A stretch of 64,000 nt of DNA from Streptomyces sp. SirexAA-E (GTDB taxonomy: Bacteria > Actinomycetota > Actinomycetes > Streptomycetales > Streptomycetaceae), in contig NC_015953.1 in the NCBI RefSeq assembly GCF_000177195.2, positions 558,001-622,000 on the forward strand, given 5' to 3'. Numbering within the stretch: the first letter of the stretch is position 1; every line of letters begins with the position of its first letter. The position numbers were made by a program, and so were the translations under genes. Below the pieces are notes generated by a model. It was not told the DNA's origin, made no database searches, and worked only from the letters and a program-made list of their open reading frames with translations. Of this stretch, positions 1 to 9,417 are shown piece by piece.

Positions 1-250
1 GGCTTGCCTCGTCCAGTCTCAGGGCATGCCCGATGGCTTCGACGACGGCAGGGGACGGATTGATGGGACGGCCCTGCTCGAGACGGGCGTAGTAGTCGGC
101 GGAGACCCCCGCCAACAGGGCGACTTCCTCTCGCCGAAGTCCCGGCACGCGCCGTACCCGTCCGTCCGGCGGCAGCCCAGCCCGCTCGGGATCGCACTGG
201 GCACGGCAGCGCTTGAGGAAATCGGCGATTTCGCGGTTGACGGAAGCCAT
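1..250 (-). CDS. MmyB-like helix-turn-helix regulator (N-terminal part only)
   Basis: Reading from the ATG at 250 gives 83 codons before the window edge. The product begins MASVNREIADFLKRCRAQ and continues with VPGLRREEVALLAGVSADYY and ARLEQGRPINPS. This is the XRE-type helix-turn-helix of the large actinobacterial family whose C-terminal half is an MmyB-like ligand-binding domain; that half lies outside the window. Family members are cytoplasmic repressors that often control an adjacent oxidoreductase. The SDR gene starting at 448 is divergent with about 200 bp between them, so it is the likely target. That link is inferred. The family assignment is firm; the effector is unknown. Confidence 0.85.
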   Translation of the reverse strand, partial: MASVNREIADFLKRCRAQCDPERAGLPPDGRVRRVPGLRREEVALLAGVSADYYARLEQGRPINPSPAVVEAIGHALRLDEAS

Positions 251-447
251 AAGAACAAGTCTGTGGCACGAAAAGCGCTGGTGGCCGCCCAAGCTGGGTC
301 GGTCGGTCCTAGTCAGCCGCGACCTGGGGCGCCCAGGGCATGGCATGGCCCCGAAAGCCGCTCCGCCGCGCTTCAGGCTTGAGTCAGCGCCGGAACACCG
401 GCCCTGCTCCGGCTTCCCCTTGAACCCGCACCAAAGAGGAAACACCC

Positions 448-1305
448 ATGCCTTCCACCACCGCACCCGCCACCTGGTTCATCACCGGCGCCTCCCGCGG
501 GATCGGACTCGAGCTGGTCCGGCAGCTGCTCGCCCAGGGCGACAACGTGGCCGCCACCACCCGCTCCACCGAGCGCCTCACGGCCGCACTGGGCGGCACG
601 GCCGACACCAGCCGGCTCCTCGCGCTGACCGTGGACCTGACGGACGAGGCCGAGGTCGGGAGCGCCGTGGACCAAGCCGCCGAGCGATTCGGCCGTCTTG
701 ACGTCGTCGTGAACAACGCCGGTTACGGCTTCCTCGCCGCCGTCGAGGAGACCAGCACCAAGGACGTGCGGGACATGCTCGACGTCCAGGTCGTCGGAGT
801 CTGGAACGTGCTGCGCGCGGCGTTGCCGGTCCTGCGTGAGCAGCGCGCGGGCCGCGTCATCAACATCTCCTCGATCCTGGGTCTGACCACGATGCCCGGG
901 TGGGCCCTGTACTGCGCGGGCAAGTTCGCTCTCGAAGGGCTGAGCGAGGCGCTCGCCGCCGAGGTCGCGGACCTCGGCATCAAGGTCACGGTCGTCGAGC
1001 CCGGCTACTTCCGCACCTCCTTCCTCACCACGGACTCACTCGCCCTGCCCGCCGAGACCTCAAAGCACTACCCGGCCGTACGGACCATGGTCGAGGACCA
1101 CCTCGAGCTCCAGGGACGCCAGCTCGGCGACCCGGTCAAGGGAGCCGCCGCCATCATCGAGCGCGCGGGCCACGACGACGGTCCCCTGCGCCAGCTACTG
1201 GGCTCCGATGCCCACGCCTACGCCACCGCGAAGGTCGATGCCCTGCGCGCCGATCTCGACGCCACCGCCGCCTCCGCCGCGACCACCGACTTTCCCGGAG
1301 TCTGA
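448..1305 (+). CDS. SDR family NAD(P)-dependent oxidoreductase
   Basis: The 285-residue product is a classical short-chain dehydrogenase/reductase. The nucleotide-binding motif TGASRGIG is at residues 13-20, followed by the NNAG motif near residue 90. The active-site YxxxK appears as YCAGK near residue 150, with the catalytic serine about a dozen residues earlier in NISSILG. The ATG at 448 has an AAGAGGAAA ribosome site just upstream. It should be a cytoplasmic oxidoreductase acting on an alcohol or ketone that cannot be predicted from sequence. It stands alone, divergent to the truncated helix-turn-helix regulator. Confidence 0.9.
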   Translation: MPSTTAPATWFITGASRGIGLELVRQLLAQGDNVAATTRSTERLTAALGGTADTSRLLALTVDLTDEAEVGSAVDQAAERFGRLDVVVNNAGYGFLAAVEETSTKDVRDMLDVQVVGVWNVLRAALPVLREQRAGRVINISSILGLTTMPGWALYCAGKFALEGLSEALAAEVADLGIKVTVVEPGYFRTSFLTTDSLALPAETSKHYPAVRTMVEDHLELQGRQLGDPVKGAAAIIERAGHDDGPLRQLLGSDAHAYATAKVDALRADLDATAASAATTDFPGV

Positions 1306-1397
1306 GCACGCGCGGCGGCCCGCCGGCCGGTCCGGTCCCCGGGAAAAGGAGGCTGCCTGCCGTCACCCGATCCAGCCCGCAATAGCCGCACACTGTT

Positions 1398-1412
1398 GTT
1401 ATAGGCTATAAC
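1398..1412. promoter_or_regulatory. Perfect 15-bp palindrome, putative operator
   Basis: GTTATAGGCTATAAC is a 7-bp perfect inverted repeat around one central base in an otherwise GC-rich intergenic region. It lies about 60 bp upstream of the epimerase-family gene. Its right half, CTATAAC, contains a plausible -10 element, so a bound repressor would block transcription. No regulator gene is adjacent, so the binding protein is unknown; TetR, MarR and HxlR families all use sites of this kind. Confidence 0.5.
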
Positions 1413-1471
1413 TAAAGCGTGTGGCGATAGCAGCGAAAGGGCTACGTCGCCCCAGCCGAAGGGATCACGAC

Positions 1472-2431
1472 ATGACTGCAACATCTGGTGCACTCCACAC
1501 CGTTCTGGGAGCCGGGCCCGCCGGCACCTCCGTCGCCTTGGAACTGGCACGCCGCGGGCATGCGGTTCGGCTGGTCGACCGGGCCGGTTCCGGTGAAGCG
1601 CTGGACGGCGTCGAGCGGCTCGCCGGGGATGTCGGCACGGTGGACGGGGCGCTCGCCGCGATCGAGGGCGCGGACGTCGTCTACCACTGCGTCAACGTGG
1701 CCTATCACCTCCAGGTCGACGTCATGCCGGGCATACAGGAGGCGGTGTTGGGCGCGGTGGCGCGCACCGGCGCGCGCCTGGTCGTCCTGGACACGATCTA
1801 CCCCTACGGCGAGACGCGCGGCGAGGTCATGACGGAGGACACCCCGTGGCGGGCGGCCACGGCCAAGGGCAAGATGCGTGCCGCGCTGGACGAGAACTAC
1901 CTCGCCGCACACAAGGAGGACCGCGCGAAGGTCGTGCTCGGCCGCTCGGCGGACTTCGTCGGCCCCCGCGTGCTCAACTCCACGCTGGGCGGGGCCGTTT
2001 TCCCGGGCGCACTCACGGGCGGCGAGGTGCTGGCGCTGGGCGACATCGACCTCGAGCACAGCTACAGCAGCATCCTCGACGTGGCCCGGGGCCTGGCCGT
2101 ACTCGGCGAGAACCCGTCAGGAGACGGCCGGGCCTGGCACCTGCCCACCGCCCCCGCCCGCACCACACGCGAGATCCTCACCACGCTGGGCGACCTGGTC
2201 GGTCACCCGCTGCGGACGGTCACGGTGGACCAGCCGCGCCCGTTCGGGCCGTTCGACGAGACGTTCATGAACTCCTACGCCGAGCTGTTCTACCAGCACA
2301 CCGAGCCGCAGATCATGGACTCCTCCGCGTTCCAGCGGAAGTTCGGCATCGCGCCCACCCCGATCGAGACCACTCTGAGCCAGACCCTGGAGTGGTACCG
2401 GGGCTTCCTCGCCGCGCGGGCGAAGGACTGA
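1472..2431 (+). CDS. NAD(P)-binding epimerase/dehydratase-family protein
   Basis: The 319-residue product starts with a Rossmann fold (VLGAGPAGTS at residues 11-20). It resembles NAD-dependent epimerase/dehydratase-like proteins, with LDTIYPYGE in the middle and a conserved SRxx-type segment LGRSADFVGPR. The usual YxxxK pair is not obvious, so the reaction is uncertain. I chose the ATG at 1472 because GAAGGGA precedes it at good spacing. An upstream GTG at 1421 would add 17 residues that do not fit the fold and would lie almost on the palindrome at 1398-1412. It is a single-gene unit with a hairpin just downstream. Confidence 0.82.
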   Translation: MTATSGALHTVLGAGPAGTSVALELARRGHAVRLVDRAGSGEALDGVERLAGDVGTVDGALAAIEGADVVYHCVNVAYHLQVDVMPGIQEAVLGAVARTGARLVVLDTIYPYGETRGEVMTEDTPWRAATAKGKMRAALDENYLAAHKEDRAKVVLGRSADFVGPRVLNSTLGGAVFPGALTGGEVLALGDIDLEHSYSSILDVARGLAVLGENPSGDGRAWHLPTAPARTTREILTTLGDLVGHPLRTVTVDQPRPFGPFDETFMNSYAELFYQHTEPQIMDSSAFQRKFGIAPTPIETTLSQTLEWYRGFLAARAKD

Positions 2432-2903
2432 GAGCGCAGCGACGGAGGACCGCCTTCCGGCCCGGACCGGGCCGGTCGGGTTCATGCGCCCGCGACTGAG
2501 CGGGCCCGGCACGACGCCCGAACAGTTCGAAACCGACCCGGGGCGCACCGCCCTCGTCTCCCACGTCAACCAGTACGTGGGCAGCGCTGCCCCGGCTCCC
2601 ACGCGGCCTGACGCTCGGCCGGGCGGCGGAGCGGCAGGGCAGCGCTGCCGCCCCGCCGCTCGGCACCCCCAAGCGTTCACCGGTCAGTCGACCCGGTCCG
2701 ACTCCCCCGCCTCCGGCGTTCGTAGGGTCTCGGCGTGCCGTCGCCGACGGTCCAGCACTCGTTCGACGACCAGGGTGGAGGGCAGAGCGGTGCCGCGAGC
2801 ACGGCGAAGACGGGGAGGACGAAGCGTCCACGGATCCCTTTGGGCACGTGCGGACGCGGGCCCCCGGCGGCGCCGCACCTGACGAACAGGACCGAGGGCG
2901 CGG
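2432..2903. other. 472-bp stretch without a supported gene
   Basis: The segment holds a GC-rich hairpin at 2457-2475 (CCGGCCCGG and its complement around one base), a likely terminator for the upstream epimerase gene. There is also a small CGAACAGTTCG dyad near 2519. Open frames of 80-130 codons exist but have Arg/Pro-rich, low-complexity translations and no convincing ribosome site, so I do not call them. Confidence 0.5.
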
Positions 2904-3503
2904 CTATCCTCCGCCACAGGCGGAGGAGCGCCCTCGGATTCCGTCCAGGAGGTACATGGTGCGGCGGTCGTAGTCGTCCCGGGGAGGCCGCTTGCCGTGC
3001 TTGAGGGCAAGGGCGTTGTCCACGACGAGTGCGTGCAGGTCGGCCGCCGTGAACTCCGGCCGCAGCGCGTCAGAGGCTCGCGCCGCGGCGACGAGCTCCT
3101 CGTTGGCCTCGCTTCCGACCCGGCAGATCTCCATCAGCTGCCGCGAATGCGGATACGTCTGCAACAGCACGTCGTTGAAGGCGGGCTGGCGGTACTGGAG
3201 GTCGCGGAGCGCGGTGAGGTAGTACGTGATCCGCTCGCCCACGTCGTCGACGGCCCGAGCATGGTCGATGACGGCGAACAGCTCACTCGCCACGAGTTCT
3301 TCGATGACGGCTTCGATGAGGCCGACCCGCCCACCGAACCGGTTGAAGATCGTGGCCTTGCTCACCCCTGCCGCCTTGGCGACCTCCTCCAGCGGCACCG
3401 TCAGGCCCTGCCCATGGAAGGCGCCGATCGCGGCGGAGCGGATCTTCTCGGAATTACGCCGGGCGTCGGCGCGCAGCCGGGATCCCGAAGGCACCGCGCT
3501 CAC
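2904..3503 (-). CDS. TetR/AcrR family transcriptional regulator
   Basis: The 199-residue protein has an N-terminal TetR helix-turn-helix: residues about 20-60 include VPLEEVAKAAGVSKATIFNRF, followed by a helical C-terminal ligand and dimerisation domain. Length is typical. It is divergent to the NmrA-like gene, and about 110 bp separate the two starts. TetR repressors commonly control such a partner and themselves. A TGAC-N7-GTCA dyad at 3531-3545 overlaps the -35 region of the partner promoter and is the best operator candidate. The ligand is unknown. Confidence 0.9.
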   Translation of the reverse strand: MSAVPSGSRLRADARRNSEKIRSAAIGAFHGQGLTVPLEEVAKAAGVSKATIFNRFGGRVGLIEAVIEELVASELFAVIDHARAVDDVGERITYYLTALRDLQYRQPAFNDVLLQTYPHSRQLMEICRVGSEANEELVAAARASDALRPEFTAADLHALVVDNALALKHGKRPPRDDYDRRTMYLLDGIRGRSSACGGG

Positions 3504-3529
3504 CGACCCCTCCTGCCGATCGACGCAAC

Positions 3530-3558
3530 TTGACTCATGCGGTCAGCTTACCTACGGT
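3530..3558 (+). promoter_or_regulatory. Housekeeping-type promoter of the NmrA-family gene
   Basis: TTGACT at 3530-3535 and TACGGT at 3553-3558 are separated by exactly 17 bp, a good vegetative sigma-factor promoter. Transcription would start near 3565. This rules out the ATG at 3537 and supports the ATG at 3618 as the start of the following gene. A TGAC-N7-GTCA dyad (3531-3545) overlaps the -35 element, as expected for TetR control. Confidence 0.6.
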
Positions 3559-3617
3559 CGCAGCCGGAAGCGAAACTAACCCACATGGTCAACTTGTCGT
3601 TCCGAGAGGTCGAAAAC

Positions 3618-4472
3618 ATGATCGTTGTGACTGGCGCCACCGGTGGGCTGGGCGGCACGACCGTCGAGCACCTCCTCAAGCGCATACCCGCCGACCAGAT
3701 CGGCATCAGCGTCCGCGACACCGCCAGGGCGCAGCACTTCGCCGACCGCGGCGTACGCGTACGGCAGGGCACCTACGAGGATCCGGCCGCGCTGCGCGAC
3801 TCCTTCGCCGGTGCCGAGCAGGTCCTCCTGGTATCCGGTAACGACCCTGACGCCGACATGGTCGGCCTGCACCGCAATGCCGTCGAAGCCGCAGTCGCGG
3901 CCGGCGCGCGGCGCATCCTCTACACGAGCCAGCACGGCGCCGTCCCCGGCAACCCGTACCCGCCGTCGGACATCCACATCGCCACCGAGGCGCTCCTCGA
4001 CGACTCGGGCGTCCCCTGGACCGCACTGCGCAACGGCGCCTACGGCCCGCTCGACCAGGTGCTCGGCCCGTGGCAGCGGACCGGAGTGATCGCCCAGCCG
4101 CAAGACGGCCCCGTCCCGTACACCGACCGTGCCGACATAGCCGAGGCCACCGCGGTCGTTCTCACCGGCGACCGCTCCTTCGACGGCCCCGTCGACCTCA
4201 CCGCACCGAACGCCGTCACCTTCGACGATGTCGCCGAGATCGCCTCCGCCCTCACCGGTCGCCCTGTCGAACGCGTCGTCCTGGACGACGAACAGTGGGT
4301 CGCCGACCGGATCGCGATCGGTGTCCCGGAGCAGATGGCCCGGCTCATGCTCACCTGGTACCAGGCCGCCCGCTCCGGCTGCTTCGCCGAAGCCGGTCCC
4401 CTACTGGCCGAACTGCTCGGCCGCGAGCCCCGCACCGCCGCCGAACGGCTCGCAGCCCACGTCGCCGCCTGA
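3618..4472 (+). CDS. NmrA/SDR-family NAD(P)H-binding protein
   Basis: The 284-residue protein opens with MIVVTGATGGLGG, a GxxGxxG dinucleotide-binding site at the very N terminus. The rest matches the NmrA/atypical SDR group, including quinone oxidoreductase-like and sensor members. The ATG at 3618 is chosen because a GAGAGG ribosome site lies 9 nt upstream and the promoter at 3530-3558 starts the mRNA downstream of the alternative ATG at 3537. Proteins of this group bind NADPH and reduce quinones or act as redox sensors. Pairing with the divergent TetR gene suggests induction by a small toxic or electrophilic compound, which is inference. Confidence 0.87.
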   Translation: MIVVTGATGGLGGTTVEHLLKRIPADQIGISVRDTARAQHFADRGVRVRQGTYEDPAALRDSFAGAEQVLLVSGNDPDADMVGLHRNAVEAAVAAGARRILYTSQHGAVPGNPYPPSDIHIATEALLDDSGVPWTALRNGAYGPLDQVLGPWQRTGVIAQPQDGPVPYTDRADIAEATAVVLTGDRSFDGPVDLTAPNAVTFDDVAEIASALTGRPVERVVLDDEQWVADRIAIGVPEQMARLMLTWYQAARSGCFAEAGPLLAELLGREPRTAAERLAAHVAA

Positions 4473-4677
4473 AGCTGAGCTTCTCTTCGATCGCCTGCCC
4501 CTCATCCGTAGCCCACTGCGGTTTGCCCGCAACACCCCGCTGCGGAAGCCCCGTCGAAGCGGCGTGGTTGCCGCCGGGGCCCGCCCCCTGTACGAGTCCC
4601 GGCCGCCGGTGGCGGAGGGCTCGGGGCGCGTGGGAGCGGGTCGGCGGCCGTGACCGGGGTCCGCCGGGGCCCTGGCA

Positions 4678-5649
4678 CTACTGCGCCGCCACCGCCCGTA
4701 CGCCGTTGCTCCCGCTCGCCGGGAGCGCCGCGGTGGCCGCCGCCGCCGCGCCCACCAGGCCCGCGTCGGTGCCCATGCGCGCGGGGGCCACCGTGAGCCG
4801 CTGGACGAAGGAGAGGGTGGCGTAGTCGCGCAGGGAGCGGCGCAGCGGTGCGAGGAGGACGTCGCCCGCGCCCGCCACTCCTCCGCCGATCACCGCGATG
4901 TCGATCTCGACCAGGGTGGCGGTCGCGGCGATGCCCGCGGCGAGCGCCTGGGCCGCCCTCTCGTACGAGGCGACGGCCACCGGATCGCCGGCCCGCGCGG
5001 AGGCGGCCACGGCGGCCGCCGACCTGTCTCCGTCCGGCCCGGGGCGCCAGCCGTGCTCCAGGGCCCGTCGGGCGATGTTCGGGCCGCTGGCGAGGCGCTC
5101 GACGCAGCCGCGGGCTCCGCACGGGCAGGTGTCGCCGTCCAGGTCGACGCTGATATGGCCGATGTGACCGGCGTTGCCCGTGGGGCCGGGGCGCAGCTTT
5201 CCGCCCAGCACGAGGCCGCCGCCGACGCCGGTGGAGACCACCATGCACAGCGCGTTGTCGTAGCCGCGCGCCGCGCCGAGCCAGTGTTCGGCCGCCGTCA
5301 TCGCCACACCGTCGCCGACCAGCACGACCGGCAGCCCGCCCGTCGCCTCGGCGACCCGCTCCACCAGCGGGAAGCCGCGCCAGCCGGGGACGTTGACCGG
5401 GCTGACCGTGCCCGCCGACGCGTCGACGGGCCCCGCGCTGCCGATGCCGAGGGCGCGCACGCCGGACCACAGCGGGGAGGACGTCAGCTCGGCCAGGACC
5501 TCGCCGACCGCCCCCATCACCGATTCGGCGTCCTCCTGGGCGGGCGTCTCCCGCCGGGCCCGCACCAGCAGGGATCCGGCGTCGTCCACCAACGCGCCGG
5601 CGATCTTGGTGCCGCCGATGTCCAGAGCGGCGACGAGGTCGGTTTGCAT
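4678..5649 (-). CDS. ROK family sugar kinase (glucokinase/N-acylhexosamine kinase-like)
   Basis: The 323-residue protein has the ATP-binding DIGGTK at residues 10-15, a STGVGGG phosphate motif, and the ROK zinc signature CPCGARGC preceded by a conserved GHI. No DNA-binding domain precedes it, so it is a kinase and not a ROK repressor. It should phosphorylate a hexose or amino sugar with ATP in the cytoplasm. The ATG at 5649 has GGAGAG upstream and removes 46 non-homologous residues from the longest frame. It is divergent to a LacI regulator, with a perfect palindrome between the two, so its expression is probably sugar-controlled. Confidence 0.88.
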   Translation of the reverse strand: MQTDLVAALDIGGTKIAGALVDDAGSLLVRARRETPAQEDAESVMGAVGEVLAELTSSPLWSGVRALGIGSAGPVDASAGTVSPVNVPGWRGFPLVERVAEATGGLPVVLVGDGVAMTAAEHWLGAARGYDNALCMVVSTGVGGGLVLGGKLRPGPTGNAGHIGHISVDLDGDTCPCGARGCVERLASGPNIARRALEHGWRPGPDGDRSAAAVAASARAGDPVAVASYERAAQALAAGIAATATLVEIDIAVIGGGVAGAGDVLLAPLRRSLRDYATLSFVQRLTVAPARMGTDAGLVGAAAAATAALPASGSNGVRAVAAQ

Positions 5650-5725
5650 CGGTGGCGACTCTCCGGAGGGGTGCGTGGCGGGACCTGCGACTTCGGTCGG
5701 TGTTCCGCCCAGTCTCCCCTCCCAT

Positions 5726-5737
5726 GACAACGTTGTC
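5726..5737. promoter_or_regulatory. LacI-type operator palindrome
   Basis: GACAACGTTGTC is a perfect 12-bp palindrome with the central CG step typical of LacI/GalR operators. It sits 77 bp upstream of the ROK kinase start and 98 bp upstream of the LacI gene start, so one bound dimer could control both. A second, GC-rich palindrome CCCACGTGGG lies at 5783-5792. Assignment to the adjacent regulator is inferred from position. Confidence 0.65.
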
Positions 5738-5834
5738 CAGGGCCTATGCTCGACGCCACAGCCTTCGGCGGCCCTCCCGCGCCCCACGTGGGAGGGACCG
5801 AAGGCACCCGCCTCCGACGACAGGACAGCGCACC

Positions 5835-6863
5835 GTGGCCGAGACCGCCCGCCATCCCGAGCCCCGTTACGGCACCAGGCCGACCATGAAGGACGTGGCG
5901 GCCCGCGCCGGAGTGGGCCTCAAGACGGTCTCCCGGGTGGTGAACAGCGAACCCGGCGTCACGCCCGACACCGAACGCCGCGTCCAGGAGGCGATCGACG
6001 CGCTCGGCTTCCGCCGCAACGACAGCGCGCGCGTGCTCCGCAAGGGCCGCACCGCGTCCATCGGACTCGTCCTGGAAGACCTCGCGGACCCCTTCTACGG
6101 CCCGCTGAGCCGGGCGGTGGAGGAGGTGGCCCGCGCCCACGGCGCCCTCCTGATCAACGGTTCGAGCGCCGAGGACCCCGAGCGCGAGCAGGAGCTGGTG
6201 CTCGCGCTCTGCGCGCGCCGGGTGGACGGCCTCATCGTGATCCCGGCGGGCGACGACCACCGCTACCTGGAGCCCGAGATAAGGGCGGGCGTCGCCACCG
6301 TGTTCGTCGACCGCCCGGCCGGCCGGATCGACGCCGACATGGTCCTCTCGGACAGCTTCGGCGGCGCCCGGGAGGGGGTCGCCCACCTGGTGGCGCACGG
6401 CCACCGCCGGATCGGCTTCATCGGCGACCGGCCGCGCATCCACACGGCCACCGAGCGGCTGCGGGGCTACCACGCGGCCATGGCCGACGCCGGGATCACC
6501 GTCGAGGAGGACTGGGTCTCGCTCGGCCCGACCGAGCCGGAGCGCGTCAGGACGGCCACCGAGACCATGCTGGCGGGCCCGGAGCCGGTCACCGCCCTCT
6601 TCGCGGGCAACAACCGGGTGACGGTCACCGTCGTCCGCGTCCTCGCGGAGAGCGAGCGCCGAACCGCTCTGGTCGGCTTCGACGACATCGAACTGGCCGA
6701 CCTGCTCGGCATCACGGTGGTCTCCCAGGATGCCGCCGCGGTCGGCCGGACCGCCGCGGAGCACCTCTTCCGCCGCCTCGACGGCGCCGGGCACGCACCG
6801 GCCAGGGTGGAGCTGCCGACCCGGCTCGTCGCCCGGGGCTCCGGCGAACTCCCGCCCGCCTGA
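5835..6863 (+). CDS. LacI family transcriptional regulator
   Basis: The 342-residue protein has the LacI helix-turn-helix at its N terminus (TMKDVAARAGVGLKTVSRVV, then NSEPGVTPDTERRV) and a periplasmic-binding-protein-like effector domain (IGLVLEDLADPFYGPLSRAV through TALVGFDDIELADLL). I use the GTG at 5835 with AGGACA upstream. The longer frame to 5652 would add 61 Arg-rich residues and cross the operator. The hinge and core are complete, so it should be functional. Likely role: sugar-responsive repressor of itself and of the divergent ROK kinase through the site at 5726-5737. Confidence 0.9.
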   Translation: MAETARHPEPRYGTRPTMKDVAARAGVGLKTVSRVVNSEPGVTPDTERRVQEAIDALGFRRNDSARVLRKGRTASIGLVLEDLADPFYGPLSRAVEEVARAHGALLINGSSAEDPEREQELVLALCARRVDGLIVIPAGDDHRYLEPEIRAGVATVFVDRPAGRIDADMVLSDSFGGAREGVAHLVAHGHRRIGFIGDRPRIHTATERLRGYHAAMADAGITVEEDWVSLGPTEPERVRTATETMLAGPEPVTALFAGNNRVTVTVVRVLAESERRTALVGFDDIELADLLGITVVSQDAAAVGRTAAEHLFRRLDGAGHAPARVELPTRLVARGSGELPPA

Positions 6864-6873
6864 GCCCTCCCCG

Positions 6874-6907
6874 ACCCGGATCCCTCACGGACCCGGATCC
6901 CTCACGG
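6874..6907. repeat. Two tandem copies of a 17-bp unit
   Basis: ACCCGGATCCCTCACGG occurs twice head to tail between the convergent LacI and DUF6986 genes. The second copy runs a few bases into the 3' end of the DUF6986 reading frame. It looks like a small local duplication; no function is apparent. Confidence 0.8.
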
Positions 6908-8200
6908 CGCGGTGACCGTCAGGCCGCCGCGCCGGGGCGAGGCGAAGCCGTCCAGGTCCGCGCGGGTGAGGCCGGTGAGCCGGGCGACCTCGTCGGTGTC
7001 CAGCGCACCGCAGTCGATGCCGCGCAGCAGGTAGCCGCTGAGGGCCTTGGCGGTCGCGGGCTCGTCCATGACGTCGCCGCCGGCCTTGGCCACGTAGGCG
7101 GCGAGGCGGGAGGCCGCCTGGTCCAGGCCCTCGCGGTAGAAGGTGTAGACGGCCGCGTAACGGGTGGGCAGGTGCCCCGGGTGCATGTCCCAGCCCTGGT
7201 AGTAGGCGCGGGCCAGCGCACGCCGGGTGAGGCCGTAGTGCAGCCGCCAGGCGTCGTGGACCTGTCGGGCGGGGCCGACGGGCAGCACGTTGGTGGAGCC
7301 GTCGCAGACGCGTACGCCCGTGCCGGCGGCGGCGACCTGCATGACCGCCTTGGCGTGGTCCGCGGCCGGGTGGTCGCTCGCCTGGTAGGCGGGGCTGACG
7401 CCGACGCAGGCGCTGTAGTCGAAGGTCCCGTAGTGCAGACCCGTCGCACGGCCCTGGGCGGCGTCGATCATGCGGGCCACGGCGGCGGTCCCGTCGGCTG
7501 CGAGGATCGACTGACTGGTCTCGATCTGGATCTCGAACCCGATCCGTCCCGCAGGCAGCCCGTGGGCGTCCTCGAAGGCCTCCAGCAGCCGGACGAAGGC
7601 GGTGACCTGCTCCGGGTACGTCACCTTGGGCAGGGTCAGGACCAGCCCGTCGGGCAGGCCGCCGGCCCGCATCAGGCCGGTGAGGAAGATGTCCGTGGTG
7701 CGGATGCCCCGGTCCCGCACGGCGGCCTCCATGCACTTCATGCGGATACCCGTGTACGGGGCGGCGGTCCCGTCGGCGTACGCACCGGCGACCAGCCGGG
7801 CGGCGCGGGCCGCGGCCTCGTCCTCCTCGGCGTCGGGGCGGGGCCCGTAGCCGTCCTCGAAGTCGATGCGCAGGTCCTCCACCGGCTCGCGCTCCAGCTT
7901 GGCGCGTACGCGGTCGTGGACGGCCTCCGCGAGCTCCTGCGGGACGGACAGGATCTCGGCGAACGCCGCGGCGTCGGGGGCGTGTTCGTCGAGCGCCTCC
8001 AGCGCCCGGTCGCCCCACGAGCGCAGGGTGTCGGCCTCGAAGGCGTCGGCGGGGACGTAGACGGTGTGGACGGGCTGGCGGGTACCCGGGTCCCCCGGGT
8101 AGCGCCGGGCGAGTTCGGCGTCCACCGCGGTGAGGGAGGCGCCGATCTCCGTGCCCACCGTGCCGGCGAGGCTCGTCGCCACCTGCTCCTGCTGACCCAT
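6902..8200 (-). CDS. DUF6986 family protein, aldolase/citrate lyase-like fold
   Basis: The 432-residue product matches the actinobacterial DUF6986 family, related to HpcH/HpaI aldolase and citrate-lyase beta subunits. LRIDFEDGYGPR and GFEIQIETSQSIL supply acidic and glutamate residues that look like the metal site of that superfamily. I use the ATG at 8200: GGAGGG lies 8 nt upstream, whereas the ATG at 8206 would leave it only 1-2 nt away. Such proteins are thought to act in carbon-carbon bond cleavage, but a substrate is not known. It is a single gene with an inverted repeat before it. Confidence 0.82.
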   Translation of the reverse strand: MGQQEQVATSLAGTVGTEIGASLTAVDAELARRYPGDPGTRQPVHTVYVPADAFEADTLRSWGDRALEALDEHAPDAAAFAEILSVPQELAEAVHDRVRAKLEREPVEDLRIDFEDGYGPRPDAEEDEAAARAARLVAGAYADGTAAPYTGIRMKCMEAAVRDRGIRTTDIFLTGLMRAGGLPDGLVLTLPKVTYPEQVTAFVRLLEAFEDAHGLPAGRIGFEIQIETSQSILAADGTAAVARMIDAAQGRATGLHYGTFDYSACVGVSPAYQASDHPAADHAKAVMQVAAAGTGVRVCDGSTNVLPVGPARQVHDAWRLHYGLTRRALARAYYQGWDMHPGHLPTRYAAVYTFYREGLDQAASRLAAYVAKAGGDVMDEPATAKALSGYLLRGIDCGALDTDEVARLTGLTRADLDGFASPRRGGLTVTAP

Positions 8201-8226
8201 GACCATGCCCTCCACCTCTTCAAGGT

Positions 8227-8241
8227 TTCCGCTTGACGGAA
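8227..8241. promoter_or_regulatory. TTCCG-N5-CGGAA inverted repeat upstream of the DUF6986 gene
   Basis: A 15-bp dyad with perfect 5-bp arms lies 27 bp upstream of the chosen start. Inverted TTCC/GGAA sites are used by IclR-family regulators in Streptomyces, so a regulator of that class acting in trans is possible. No regulator gene is adjacent. Confidence 0.45.
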
Positions 8242-8300
8242 TCAATCATCCGCATAGTGAAGTTATAAGCCTCCGGACCGGGCGTCAATGGTGACCGGAA

Positions 8301-8346
8301 ACGGCCCGGGGCCGCGCGGTGCGAACACCACGCGGCCCCGGGCCGT
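8301..8346 (-). terminator. Strong hairpin terminator after etfA
   Basis: The arms 8301-8316 and 8331-8346 are perfectly complementary over 16 bp (ACGGCCCGGGGCCGCG). The inner GGTG-CGAA-CACC can extend the stem to a tetraloop. It lies just downstream of the etfA stop codon, with no U-tract, as is common in Streptomyces. Confidence 0.75.
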
Positions 8347-8369
8347 CGGATCGGTACGACGTCGGCCGA

Positions 8370-9332
<963 letters not shown>

Positions 9333-9417
9333 GGGACTTCAATCTCCTGCGTGCGAGGGAGGCGGGGCGGGAAGGAACGGCCCGGGGCGCGGACGCACCT
9401 CCGGTGGTCCGTGAGGG

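Noticed and set aside
2484..3004. Open frames between the epimerase and TetR genes
   Set aside because: Low-complexity translations, no ribosome site, no family; treated as non-coding.
5393..8236. A 947-codon plus-strand open frame
   Set aside because: It crosses a LacI gene in the wrong frame and is antisense to the DUF6986 gene; no recognisable protein.
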